A DNA stretch of 64,000 nt, taken from Neobacillus vireti. Lineage in GTDB: Bacteria; Bacillota; Bacilli; Bacillales; Cytobacillaceae. The stretch is taken from NCBI RefSeq assembly GCF_001026695.1, contig NZ_LDNB01000017.1:447953-511952 (forward strand). The letters are read 5' to 3'. The number at the start of each line of letters is the position of its first letter. The stretch's first letter is position 1. Shown here in pieces: positions 26,997 to 35,568 of this stretch. The notes beneath the pieces were generated by a model. It was not told where the DNA came from, searched no databases, and worked only from the letters and a program-made list of their open reading frames with translations. Made by a program: the position numbers and the translations under genes.

Positions 26997-27668
26997 TCAT
27001 TCATTCATCAATACCCTGGCAAGTCCATTTAGTTCGTTTGGCTGTAGGATGCGATAGTGACGTCCTTCCTTTTGCAAATATCCTTTATCGCAAAATTGCG
27101 CAAACACATATAATAAATGGCGGTAGGAGACGCCTAAAGAATCACAAACGGTGACGTGTTTCTCCTTATAGACTTCTCCATCTGCCGTTTGCAAAATAAA
27201 ATCGGCAAGCCGATTTTCTAGCGGGAAGGAGAGACTTTGCGTATATTTTGCCGCCATTTGTGTGGATTTCACACTTAAGAACTTCGCAAGTTCACGGAGA
27301 AAGGTTGCATCTTCAAGCATTTTGGCGCGGCAGCGATGAAAAGGAATCGCAAAACAAACGGTTTTGGTAGATGCTTGAACCCCTTTCGTATAATAAATCG
27401 GATTTAATAATTCCATTTCTCCGAAAAAGTCGTCCTTGTTGATAAAATTAATTAAGGAAACCTTTCCATTTTGATGTGTCACATAAATTTTCGCCTTTCC
27501 TTCAATGACATAAAATAAGAAATCCGAACGCGTGCCCTCTTGAATAATCCATTCATCACGTTTATATTCATGCACTTCTAGAAACTCTTCAATCGGAAAA
27601 GTAAACAAATACCCAATCGAATATTCCTCCAAATAGCGCTGCCTTTTCTCATTTTTATAAATTTCCAT
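26997..27668 (-). CDS. Crp/Fnr family regulator (YeiL-like)
   Basis: A 223-residue Crp/Fnr-type protein: cyclic-nucleotide-binding fold (about 30-145, 'EWIIQEGTRSDFLFYVIEGKAKIY', 'DDFFGEMELLN') and a C-terminal winged HTH ('VTVCDSLGVSYRHLLYVFA'). There is no cysteine cluster for an Fe-S centre. ATG at 27668 follows TGGAGGAG. It is divergent from an MFS transporter; a perfect 20-bp palindrome in the shared promoter region is the probable binding site for both genes. Confidence 0.9.
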   Translation of the reverse strand: MEIYKNEKRQRYLEEYSIGYLFTFPIEEFLEVHEYKRDEWIIQEGTRSDFLFYVIEGKAKIYVTHQNGKVSLINFINKDDFFGEMELLNPIYYTKGVQASTKTVCFAIPFHRCRAKMLEDATFLRELAKFLSVKSTQMAAKYTQSLSFPLENRLADFILQTADGEVYKEKHVTVCDSLGVSYRHLLYVFAQFCDKGYLQKEGRHYRILQPNELNGLARVLMNE

Positions 27669-27681
27669 TAATCTCCTCCAA

Positions 27682-27701
27682 AATATGAGATATCTCATAT
27701 T
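27682..27701. promoter_or_regulatory. Perfect palindrome, probable Crp-type operator
   Basis: AATATGAGATATCTCATATT is a perfect 20-bp palindrome between the Crp-type gene and the MFS gene. Its centre lies 41.5 bp before the start point predicted from the TATGAT at 27721-27726, the classical class II activation position for the MFS gene, while it overlaps the leader of the regulator gene. Confidence 0.75.
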
Positions 27702-27748
27702 ATTGTACGTTTCTCCATGATATGATGCAAACATTGGAGGGGTATAGA

Positions 27749-28939
27749 ATGAAATCACAGCGATGGATGAACAGACAATTTTTTAGTTTTTTTATTACCT
27801 GGGGTGTTTTTCTACCCTATTGGACTGGGTGGATGATCCATACAAAAGGCATGACGGTTTCACAAGCTAGTTTGATTATGAGTTTAGGACTAGTTGTCCG
27901 CGGTCTTTCTACTTTATTTGTATTTCCTTATTTATCTGGGAAATTTAGCAGTAGAACCTTACTAAATGGGATGGCACTGGGTACGTTCATTTCCCTTCTT
28001 TGCAGTATTCCAGCGAATTCTTATATAAGCTTAGTAGTTGTCACCTTACTGTTGCATTTCTTTTACCCGAGCTTGATGCCGGCATTGGATAGCGCAGCAG
28101 GCGTCCTTGTGCAAAAACAGCAATTAAAAGATTACGGGAAGAGCCGTTCGTGGGGATCCATTGGCTTTGTCGTATCCGGGATGATGTTGACGGTCTTTAC
28201 TGGAGCGTTTGGGGATAAAGTTATCTTATGGGCGTTGTTACTTGGCATATTGGTATTTATGGCTCTTTGTGTCTTGCCTGCCCCTGTTATTTTAATGGAA
28301 AAACCACAAGCCACAAAAATGAAAAAAGGCGGCATGCTGCAATTATTTCGGCTCAAACACTTTGGCCTTGTTCTCGTTATTGTGATTTTACTGCAAGCGG
28401 CACACGCATCCTATTACAGCTATGGCTATATTTTTTTACAAGAAATCCATGCACCCAAATATTTAATTGGAGTGATTCTCAATATTGCTGTGGTTGCAGA
28501 AATCATTTTCTTTTTAATCGCAGATCAGAAATTACGTAAATTTTCAGTGGGTTCCTTACTAACACTTGCGGCATTTGGCTCAACAGTAAGATGGATCCTC
28601 ATATTTTTGTTTCCAAATATTATAGTTTTTTGTATCGCACAAACCTTGCATGCCTGCTCATTTGCGATGGGACATTTTGCCTTTATGAAGTATTTAACCA
28701 AGCATATTCCACAAGAACAAATTCCGAATGCCCAAGGGATGTATTCAGCACTGGCACTAAGTTGGAGCACAGCGGTGTTCACATTCTTCGGCGGATATTT
28801 ATATGAAATTGAGCCAAGATACGCCTTTATCGGGATGATCATTTGCAGCATCCCATCAATGCTGCTTGCGATTTTCTATCGGAAATTGGCTGCAAAGGCG
28901 CCTGAAGACCACGGGGTCGTTTCCTGTGCACTAAACTAA
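27749..28939 (+). CDS. MFS transporter, HcaT/phenylpropionate-type
   Basis: A 396-residue MFS protein with 12 hydrophobic segments, matching the MFS_1_like group (HcaT, YwbF): 'FFITWGVFLPYWTGWM', 'RSWGSIGFVVSGMML' after helix 4, and 'QGMYSALALSWSTAVFTFFGG' in helix 11. Substrates in the group are aromatic acids or nucleosides; here unknown. ATG at 27749 follows TTGGAGGGG; the frame is open from 27722 without a site. It is probably controlled by the divergent Crp-type regulator. Confidence 0.88.
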   Translation: MKSQRWMNRQFFSFFITWGVFLPYWTGWMIHTKGMTVSQASLIMSLGLVVRGLSTLFVFPYLSGKFSSRTLLNGMALGTFISLLCSIPANSYISLVVVTLLLHFFYPSLMPALDSAAGVLVQKQQLKDYGKSRSWGSIGFVVSGMMLTVFTGAFGDKVILWALLLGILVFMALCVLPAPVILMEKPQATKMKKGGMLQLFRLKHFGLVLVIVILLQAAHASYYSYGYIFLQEIHAPKYLIGVILNIAVVAEIIFFLIADQKLRKFSVGSLLTLAAFGSTVRWILIFLFPNIIVFCIAQTLHACSFAMGHFAFMKYLTKHIPQEQIPNAQGMYSALALSWSTAVFTFFGGYLYEIEPRYAFIGMIICSIPSMLLAIFYRKLAAKAPEDHGVVSCALN

Positions 28940-28953
28940 CCTTTTTAAAACTA

Positions 28954-28975
28954 AGAGAGCCTTCCGTGGCTCTCT
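28954..28975. terminator. Bidirectional terminator
   Basis: AGAGAGCC / GGCTCTCT, 8-bp stem with 6-nt loop, between convergent MFS and SgrR genes. Confidence 0.8.
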
Positions 28976-28977
28976 AT

Positions 28978-30624
28978 TTAGATATTTGGCTTAGTCCAAA
29001 GCTTTGTTAGGTCGACATACCCAAAATGTTTGATTTCAATGTTCATTAGATTAATCGAAAAAGGGATTCGCCGTTTTACATAATACAATGGGACACAAAG
29101 CGACTCGTTCTGTAAGTACTGTTCAATTATCAAATGGTGATCATTCCAGTATTCAAAGGATATCGAATCATATGCCTTAATGAATCGGTTCAGTTGTTTA
29201 TCTTGCTTTATTAATAGTTGTAGAGGAGAGAAACTATTGATCAAAAAGAAATAATAATAAAAGGTTTGGTTTAGTTCGAAAATTTCGCCATGAATAAACA
29301 AGTCGGCATCTAGACGGATACTGGTATCATAAACTGCCTCCCGGAAGGAGATTTTCACCATTTCAACCTCAATTCCAGCTTGTTCGAGCTTGGCTTTTAA
29401 CCAATGAGACGTATCACTTGTATAGTTTACAAATTGTATCCTTATCGGTTTGGTCATCACTGGTTTTGGAATAGCCGGCATTTTATACGATTGGGACATA
29501 CCGATTAAACACCCTTCATCGTTCCCCATAATTCTAGAATTGACATCTGAAAGCTCATGACGATGGTTGGCGATGACCATATGTATATAATCACGGACTT
29601 CCTTGCGTTCCAGATCAGATCCACGATAGGGATTCATAACGACAATTCCAAAACCAGAATCACTTTCCACCTTAAATGTTTCCACCTGTTCGGATTCATG
29701 AGCCCCATAATAAACCACTTCAAATTCCCTCGGGACCTGAATAAACTCGACACGATCGAGCAGCGGGCGATGCCCAAAATATTGTTTAAAAGCGGCAAGG
29801 ACTGTTTTTCCTTCTGTCTCTTCTGCCAGATAAAATCCACCTGTTCCTACCAAATTACCATTCACTTTTTTAAATATACTTGCAGATAACAGGCTTAAGA
29901 GCTGAAGAACATAGGTGCATCCTCCTGGAAACTTCAGTTCGACTACAAGTGGTGCAGGAGTTGTAATCGAGGTAATCGGTTCCCATAACATACAATAGGG
30001 TTCATCCCGCTTCATGCGCCAGAAAGATTCGACGACATCTTCCGCTTTCATGATCGAACCGTCGTGAAACGCAACGTCTTTCCGTAGGTATAGAAGCAAA
30101 GAATTAGCACTATATTCCCATGAATGTGCAAGCTCTGATGTAACCGTATTGTCAGCGTTTAACGTGACCACACGGTTATATAGATTGGCAATGATATTCG
30201 CACTGTGTGTATCCGCAGCTTTTAGTGGATGAAAGGTTAAAAAAGGATCAAAGCGTGGAATGATCAGTCTGTCCTGCTCTTCCTGATGAAAACCGAAATT
30301 TGTTTGGAAGGCGGTCATTAATCGCTGTTTGGTTTCCACAGACCAATCTAGCAATAGTAACCTGCTTACCTCCTCAATCGCTCCCTTTTCAAGCAATTGT
30401 AAAAATTGCCGTTCATATTCGTGTTCTACATCCCGCAGCCATTCCAGTGACGATGTATGGCCCCTTCCACGCCCGGAATGAAAAATGAGCCATCCATCCT
30501 CCTGCCATTGGTGAAGCTTCCTTCGTGTTTGTTTCGTACTGAGGTATAAGCACTCAGCAATATCTCCTACTTTAATATTCCCCGATTCTACCTGGTTTCT
30601 TAGTGTTAATAAATATCGATCCAT
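28978..30624 (-). CDS. SgrR family regulator with solute-binding domain
   Basis: A 548-residue protein: N-terminal winged HTH (about 1-110, 'GDIAECLYLSTKQTRRKLH') joined to an extracellular-solute-binding (SBP_bac_5) type domain (about 160-540), recognised from 'VTSELAHSWEYSANSLLLYL' and 'AFHDGSIMKAEDVVESFWRM'. There is no signal peptide, so it is a cytosolic sensor as in SgrR. It is divergent from an MFS transporter (100 bp apart), a pairing common in Bacillus; it likely controls that transporter in response to its substrate. Confidence 0.88.
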   Translation of the reverse strand: MDRYLLTLRNQVESGNIKVGDIAECLYLSTKQTRRKLHQWQEDGWLIFHSGRGRGHTSSLEWLRDVEHEYERQFLQLLEKGAIEEVSRLLLLDWSVETKQRLMTAFQTNFGFHQEEQDRLIIPRFDPFLTFHPLKAADTHSANIIANLYNRVVTLNADNTVTSELAHSWEYSANSLLLYLRKDVAFHDGSIMKAEDVVESFWRMKRDEPYCMLWEPITSITTPAPLVVELKFPGGCTYVLQLLSLLSASIFKKVNGNLVGTGGFYLAEETEGKTVLAAFKQYFGHRPLLDRVEFIQVPREFEVVYYGAHESEQVETFKVESDSGFGIVVMNPYRGSDLERKEVRDYIHMVIANHRHELSDVNSRIMGNDEGCLIGMSQSYKMPAIPKPVMTKPIRIQFVNYTSDTSHWLKAKLEQAGIEVEMVKISFREAVYDTSIRLDADLFIHGEIFELNQTFYYYFFLINSFSPLQLLIKQDKQLNRFIKAYDSISFEYWNDHHLIIEQYLQNESLCVPLYYVKRRIPFSINLMNIEIKHFGYVDLTKLWTKPNI

Positions 30625-30723
30625 TCAGCTTGCTCCCCTAAAAGTGGACATTTTTAGAAAAAAAGGTCATTTTTATTATTCCCCGTCTCCTTTACTATAC
30701 AAATATAGGAAGGAGCTGGCAAT

Positions 30724-31980
30724 ATGAAATGGAGAGACTATCCACAAAACTTAAGGGTTCGCCTTTTTACATCATTTTTCAATAAAGCAATTTCCAGTGC
30801 GGTTATGCCGTTTATGGCCCTCTTTTTTGCCGAACACAAAGGTGCTGTTTGGGCAGGGCTATTCTTAGGGATTAACGTTTTTATCAGCTTTATTTGTACA
30901 CTAATTGGAGGCTACCTGTCTGACCTCTTCCGCCGGAAGACAATATTGGTGATCACCTCAGCAACCAGTTCGTTGATGTTCGGTTTCATGACATTCAGTT
31001 TATTCCCTGATCAAAAATGGATCAAGCTATTCGCGTTTGCCTATATGGTATTTATGATATCCAGCAGTTTAGGACGACCAGCGATGCAGGCAATTATTAT
31101 CGATTCCACCACGTCCGAAAATCGGAAAGCGATTTATTCGCTGGACTATTGGCTCAATAATTTATCGATGGCAATCGGGACTGCGCTTGGCGGACTGTTT
31201 TACTTGCATCATCAACTTACTTTATTCTTAGTTCTAACAATGGTATCAGTGGGTTTACCGATTGTTTATGGAATTTGGCTGCAGGATTCGTATGTTAAAA
31301 CTTTGAAGAAAAAACATCAAAACGTCTTGATTGATATAGTTGCTAATTATAAACTCGCCTTTCAGGACAAACCATTTGTCATGGCTGTCATTGGCGGGAT
31401 GTGTATTTATGCCGCGGAATTTTCACTCAATAGTTATATCGGTGTCCGATTGGCTAAAGAGTTTCACTCCGTTTTCATTGGCCACTTTGAAATCGCAGGT
31501 GTGAGGATGTTGAGTATCTTAAACATTCAAAATATGCTTCTCGTTGTATTACTCGCCTTTATGATTACGAAGTTTACCGATCGTTTTGACAAAAAGAAGG
31601 TGTTGTTAACCGGGCTTCTCCTATATGGAGTTGGATATATAACGATTACATCCGCGAATATCTGGTATGTGTTAATTGTATTCAATCTGATTGCTACCAT
31701 TGGAGAACTGATATACTCCCCGATTGCTAATGCCGAAAAAGCCAACATGATGCCAGAGGATAAACGAGGTTCCTATTCTGCCTTTTCAGGTCTTAGCTTT
31801 AGCGGTGCAGATTTACTTGCGAAATCTACCATTTTACTTGGGGCATATTTGGTACCAACCATGATGAGTGTCTATATTGGCATCATATTAATGATCGGCA
31901 CATTTATGCTTTATAGTGGACTATTTATCTTTCAAACAGCAAAACGAAAAGAGGAAATAAACCAATTAACCCAGGGTTAA
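30724..31980 (+). CDS. MFS transporter paired with SgrR-type regulator
   Basis: A 418-residue MFS protein, 12 helices, with the family loop 'GGYLSDLFRRKTILV' between helices 2 and 3 and DRFDKKKVLL between helices 8 and 9. AGGAAGGAG lies before the ATG. Drug or sugar efflux is likely from the SgrR pairing, but the substrate cannot be read from sequence. It is followed by a terminator. Confidence 0.88.
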   Translation: MKWRDYPQNLRVRLFTSFFNKAISSAVMPFMALFFAEHKGAVWAGLFLGINVFISFICTLIGGYLSDLFRRKTILVITSATSSLMFGFMTFSLFPDQKWIKLFAFAYMVFMISSSLGRPAMQAIIIDSTTSENRKAIYSLDYWLNNLSMAIGTALGGLFYLHHQLTLFLVLTMVSVGLPIVYGIWLQDSYVKTLKKKHQNVLIDIVANYKLAFQDKPFVMAVIGGMCIYAAEFSLNSYIGVRLAKEFHSVFIGHFEIAGVRMLSILNIQNMLLVVLLAFMITKFTDRFDKKKVLLTGLLLYGVGYITITSANIWYVLIVFNLIATIGELIYSPIANAEKANMMPEDKRGSYSAFSGLSFSGADLLAKSTILLGAYLVPTMMSVYIGIILMIGTFMLYSGLFIFQTAKRKEEINQLTQG

Positions 31981-31989
31981 TGGAGCGAG

Positions 31990-32018
31990 AAAGCGCATTC
32001 GTAGCAGGAATGCGCTTT
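31990..32018 (+). terminator. Terminator after the MFS gene
   Basis: AAAGCGCATTC / GAATGCGCTTT, 11-bp stem with 7-nt loop and T-run. Confidence 0.88.
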
Positions 32019-32064
32019 TCAATAGCTTTTAATTTTAATGAAATCCATATTTTCGCTTTATGAA

Positions 32065-32613
32065 TTAATCTTTCTTGGGTTGAATTTTTCCGTAAAGTAA
32101 AGCGATATAATATTTTTCATCTATAAAATAGTGGACTCTTAATTGTCCCTCTAACACATACCCATTCTTTTCTAAGATCCGGGCAGATCCCTTATTTGCA
32201 TCAACTACACTAGCATGGAGTTTGTGTAGTTGAAGTGTTTCAAATGCGTAATCACTCATTAAAGCTACACATTCTGTTCCATAACCTTTTCCCCAATGGT
32301 CTCGATGAAAAACATATCCAATTTCTGCTTGGTTTGCTTCTTTGTCAAAATTGAAAATCATCGCTGTCCCAATAATTTCTTGCGTTGATTTTAGAACTAT
32401 GGAAGCGTATAAATGAGTACCTGCTAACTCCCGTTTTACCATCGTTTCAATGTATTCACTCGTTTCATTCAATGTGTTCATTAAACTCCAGCCAATAAAA
32501 CGTGAGACTTCCTCATCTGCTGCATAATTATGAATCTCTTGAGCATCATTTGTACTTAGTGGTTTAAAGCAGATATTTTCACTTTCTAATGAATGAAATA
32601 AACTTATATTCAT
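32065..32613 (-). CDS. GNAT acetyltransferase, RimJ/RimL type
   Basis: A 182-residue acetyltransferase: 'ICFKPLSTNDAQEIHNYAAD', the acetyl-CoA loop HRDHWGKGYGTECVALM, and 'DANKGSARILEKNGYVLEGQ', all as in RimJ/RimL-type enzymes acting on protein N-termini or small molecules. The ATG at 32613 follows TAGGAG at ten bases; the frame extends to a TTG at 32634 that precedes the site. Single gene. Confidence 0.9.
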   Translation of the reverse strand: MNISLFHSLESENICFKPLSTNDAQEIHNYAADEEVSRFIGWSLMNTLNETSEYIETMVKRELAGTHLYASIVLKSTQEIIGTAMIFNFDKEANQAEIGYVFHRDHWGKGYGTECVALMSDYAFETLQLHKLHASVVDANKGSARILEKNGYVLEGQLRVHYFIDEKYYIALLYGKIQPKKD

Positions 32614-32968
32614 AATTTCCACACTCCTAACCAATAATTTCTACCATTTTGTACTAATCTTAGACAAAAGTCTTTTCATTTTCTTTAAAAATATATATTG
32701 TATATAAAAGTGACGTTGATACCGAGACAAGTTCTCTTATATTGAGAGGAAAATAGACATATGACAGCAAAAAATGACATTGTAATCAGAAATTCAGAAA
32801 TATGTAACCAGATGTTAAAGAAGATGAAACCTAATTGTGGGATAATCACTACTTCAAGGGATTGTTAAATGATTGAACCCCTTTTTACTTTATCAGAAAT
32901 GAATAATCTAATAGATTATCTTTAAATATTATATCAAAGTTAATGAATATTCAGCCTAGGTGGTGCTA
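32614..32968. other. Non-coding spacer upstream of the LCP gene
   Basis: AT-rich. The only thing of note is a 35-codon plus frame (32761-32868) with a poor binding site (AGAGGA, 11 bases from its ATG); I do not accept it as a gene. The LCP promoter should be here. Confidence 0.4.
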
Positions 32969-33937
32969 AATTTGACACGTTTGAAAAGAAATAGAAGAAG
33001 AGTAAGATGGGGGCGATTGTTTGGGGCCTTTCTTCTAATAGGTATTATAATTGTCGGTTTATTTCATATTTTTCAATACATAGAAGGTACGATAAAAACT
33101 GCCAACCAACCTCTAAAAAAAGTGGAAGGAAAACAGATATTCCATGGAGAGAAAAATAAACTAGATGCAATCAATATTCTCTTGTTAGGAAGTGACTCAC
33201 GGGGAGAAAAACAAGCTCGAACTGATACAATCATGGTTGCACATTATGATCCAGAAACCCATAAAATAAAACTGATCTCTCTTATGCGTGATATGTTGGT
33301 CTCTGTACCAGAACATGGACAGCAAAAATTAAATGCAGCCTACGCGTTTGGAGGTCCTGAATTACTAAGGGAAACGATAAAAGAAAATTTCGGACTCGAA
33401 ATTCACAATTATGCGATGGTAGATTTTAAAGGATTTGAAAAAGCAGTCGATCTGCTCGTGCCAAAAGGCATTGAAGTAAATATACCTTATGAGATGTCTT
33501 ATGGTATAGACATGACGTTAGAAAAAGGAAAACAACAGCTGCATGGTAAAGAGTTGTTAGGTTATGTCCGTTTTCGCCATGATCGGTTAAGTGACTTTGG
33601 ACGAATTCAAAGACAGCAAGAAGTAATTTCAAAATTAACAGATGAAGCAATAAGTCTACATAGTATTGTAAAACTCCCTAAGCTATTAGGTCTTATAAAT
33701 AAATACATCGATACAAATATAGATAGTTCCACTCTTTTGACGATAGGAAAAGACATGTTAACGAAGAAAAGTAGAGAGATAGAAACCCTCCGCATCCCTG
33801 AAAATGACAGTTTTCAAAATAAACGGGATGAAGTGCATGGTGACATATTAGAAGTGGACTTCGATCAAAATATAGACGCGCTAAATAATTTTATAGGAGA
33901 AAAAGGTATGGCTCAAAATGAAGAACAAACAGAATAA
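32969..33937 (+). CDS. LytR-CpsA-Psr (LCP) family wall ligase
   Basis: A 322-residue LCP protein that joins wall teichoic acid or capsule polymers to peptidoglycan at the outer membrane face. It has a basic N-terminus, one helix (about 15-37), and the catalytic domain: 'INILLLGSDSRGEKQARTDT', 'KLISLMRDMLVSVPEHGQQK' and 'LLGYVRFRHDRLSDFGRIQR', with the conserved Arg and Asp residues. The TTG at 32969 is eight bases after AGGTGG; the upstream GTG overlaps that site. Single gene. Confidence 0.92.
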   Translation, partial: NLTRLKRNRRRVRWGRLFGAFLLIGIIIVGLFHIFQYIEGTIKTANQPLKKVEGKQIFHGEKNKLDAINILLLGSDSRGEKQARTDTIMVAHYDPETHKIKLISLMRDMLVSVPEHGQQKLNAAYAFGGPELLRETIKENFGLEIHNYAMVDFKGFEKAVDLLVPKGIEVNIPYEMSYGIDMTLEKGKQQLHGKELLGYVRFRHDRLSDFGRIQRQQEVISKLTDEAISLHSIVKLPKLLGLINKYIDTNIDSSTLLTIGKDMLTKKSREIETLRIPENDSFQNKRDEVHGDILEVDFDQNIDALNNFIGEKGMAQNEEQTE

Positions 33938-34074
33938 TTAAGTTAATAAAAATAACGCTAGAGTTTGTTGTTTTATAAAAAGCCATGGTATTTCTTAATT
34001 TTATGAATGAGAGATGAGGAATTTCTCTCCAACGCCACCTCCTTACCACGGCACAATTTTCCACACCTCCGGAG

Positions 34075-34102
34075 AAGTGTATCTTTTATAAGATACGCTT
34101 CT
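34075..34102 (+). terminator. Hairpin downstream of the LCP gene
   Basis: GAAGTGTATCTT / AAGATACGCTTC around TTAT, one G-T pair, followed by TTTAC. It lies 140 bp after the LCP stop. Confidence 0.65.
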
Positions 34103-34254
34103 TTACTTACTCATCATTTTCTTTGTAAAGACATATGATCTTTATTAAAACAAGGGAAACTTCTTTTTTTAAAATCAATACTTGTCCAATCCTTTTTAGC
34201 TTAAGTACATATGCTATTATTTCCTCCAATCCAGATCACATTTAATTACCTTTA

Positions 34255-34287
34255 AAGAAGCATCTGCATTTCATGCAGCTGCTTCTT
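34255..34287 (+). terminator. Strong hairpin upstream of yjcZ-type gene
   Basis: A 15-bp stem (AAGAAGCATCTGCAT with one mismatch) closed by a TTC loop and followed by a T-rich tail. Confidence 0.7.
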
Positions 34288-34427
34288 ATTATTTTTAGAA
34301 AGTTTTTTTATCAATTCACGGAAACTTTCCTTTCATAATAATGCTTGTCTAGTCAATCTTTGACTTTTGAAATATATAGAGAGAGAAGAGTGTTTTTTCT
34401 CTAACTTCCAATAGGTGGTGAAAAGAT

Positions 34428-34529
34428 ATGTATGGTTATGGTGGTGGCTATGGCGGCGGCGGCACTTTTGTATTAATCGTTGTATTGTTCGTTCTGCTTA
34501 TCATTGTTGGTACTACTCTTGTATTTTAA
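34428..34529 (+). CDS. YjcZ family sporulation microprotein
   Basis: A 33-residue protein: Gly/Tyr head (MYGYGGGYGGGG) and one helix (TFVLIVVLFVLLIIVGTTLVF is cut here to show its pattern only as T-F-V-L-I-V-V-L-F). AGGTGGTG lies eight bases before the ATG. Third member of the family in this window, 16 kb from the other two. Confidence 0.92.
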   Translation: MYGYGGGYGGGGTFVLIVVLFVLLIIVGTTLVF

Positions 34530-34565
34530 GAATTGAAAATAGACGACACTAAAATTCAAAATATC

Positions 34566-34637
34566 TTAATTACTAGTACAGCCAACTAGAAGCGCGAATA
34601 GACATGGAATAAAACAAGCTGTTACAACTCTTTTCAT
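34566..34637 (-). CDS. 23-residue putative micro-lipoprotein
   Basis: MKRVVTACFIPC continues into a lipobox-like LLVGC and stops three residues later (TSN). AAAGGAG lies 6 bases before the ATG. This would be a signal peptide with almost nothing after the lipidated Cys, like entericidin or lysis-type peptides. It is convergent with the YjcZ-type gene. The frame is short, so it could be chance, but start signal and lipobox agree. Confidence 0.55.
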   Translation of the reverse strand: MKRVVTACFIPCLFALLVGCTSN

Positions 34638-34835
34638 TTTTTACTCCTTTCGATCAATTAATTAATATAATTATTGTCTTTTAAATATACCCCCTATCAC
34701 TAATTTAAGATGAAATAAGGACATACAACGTTTCATAATAATGAATTCTTTTCATCCCCACAACGGATGATCTGTAAAAATTCAGTAAAAGCGTTTCAAA
34801 TGAAAAATGTTTGACGTGTTATGACTCAATTCAGC

Positions 34836-34867
34836 TAAGGCCGCCCACAAATAATTGGACGGCCTTA
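34836..34867. terminator. Terminator after the GntR-ABC cassette
   Basis: TAAGGCCG / CGGCCTTA, an 8-bp stem with a 16-nt loop, 15 bp beyond the permease stop. Confidence 0.75.
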
Positions 34868-34881
34868 CGGAATGTTACCAA

Positions 34882-35568
34882 CTAAACAGTTGCTTTGCGA
34901 ATCATGAAAAATGACAACAGGGCATAGATGACAGCGCCAACAAACAACCAGGAGGCTAATAGGGCGGCGGAATGACCGCTTAGCCAATTGAAAATGTCCG
35001 CCCACCAGCCGAAATACGTGCACAAGAGTGCAAGCACGGACCCCCCAACAAAAATAACTGGAAACATGATGAACAGCCCCATCCTCCCGAAACGCCTGTA
35101 AACGGCGACAATGCCGAATCCAAGGAAGCTCATATGAAACGCTGTCGCAAACAAGGTCCACCACTGTTCTGCCAAGGAACCATCACTCAAATAAGGCAGC
35201 TTGAAAAAATGCAATCCGACTCCCCAGGCCCAATCACCTTCCAAGAACGAAAGCGCCAAAAGTACGACGGAACTACCCAAACAAACGACGATAATCATCA
35301 TGAGAGTCCCGAGAAAAAAGTCTGTTCTCCGGATGCTCAGCCCTAGTGCAAACGGGAAGCTTTTCGTCAGCGTAACTATGCCGACAACCATCATCCAAAC
35401 GAAGATGGAAGCCAAACCGCCTGTATATAATCCTTCTTCCGGCTGGACTATCCCTCCAATCAAAAAGTTTACTAAAAAAGCTGGGAGTAATCCCAAACAC
35501 CATGGAAGGATCAACCACATAAGTTTATCCTTGGCATGAATTTTCATTACGGTTGCAATTCGATTCAT
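34882..35568 (-). CDS. ABC transporter permease (YtrC-like)
   Basis: A 228-residue membrane protein with six hydrophobic segments (about 15-36, 48-72, 85-110, 135-160, 165-188, 200-222) and no known enzymatic motif. Its start overlaps the ATPase stop by four bases (ATGA), making it the partner permease of a small exporter. The whole cassette is visibly GC-richer (about 50 per cent in sampled lines) than its surroundings. Confidence 0.85.
   Translation of the reverse strand: MNRIATVMKIHAKDKLMWLILPWCLGLLPAFLVNFLIGGIVQPEEGLYTGGLASIFVWMMVVGIVTLTKSFPFALGLSIRRTDFFLGTLMMIIVVCLGSSVVLLALSFLEGDWAWGVGLHFFKLPYLSDGSLAEQWWTLFATAFHMSFLGFGIVAVYRRFGRMGLFIMFPVIFVGGSVLALLCTYFGWWADIFNWLSGHSAALLASWLFVGAVIYALLSFFMIRKATV

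Larger units (their letters stand above)
33938..34427. other. 490-bp gene-free stretch with two strong hairpins
   Basis: No open frame with a binding site. The stretch holds the hairpins at 34075-34102 and 34255-34287; either could close a small RNA, for example one running from about 33960, but no promoter is clear. Confidence 0.4.

Noticed and set aside
32761..32868. 35-codon plus-strand frame upstream of the LCP gene
   Set aside because: Weak, distant binding site and no recognisable features; not distinguishable from chance.
34790..34806. Possible cre site (AAAAGCGTTTCAA)
   Set aside because: Two mismatches to the consensus at key positions, and it lies beyond the 3' end of the ABC cassette with no promoter to control.
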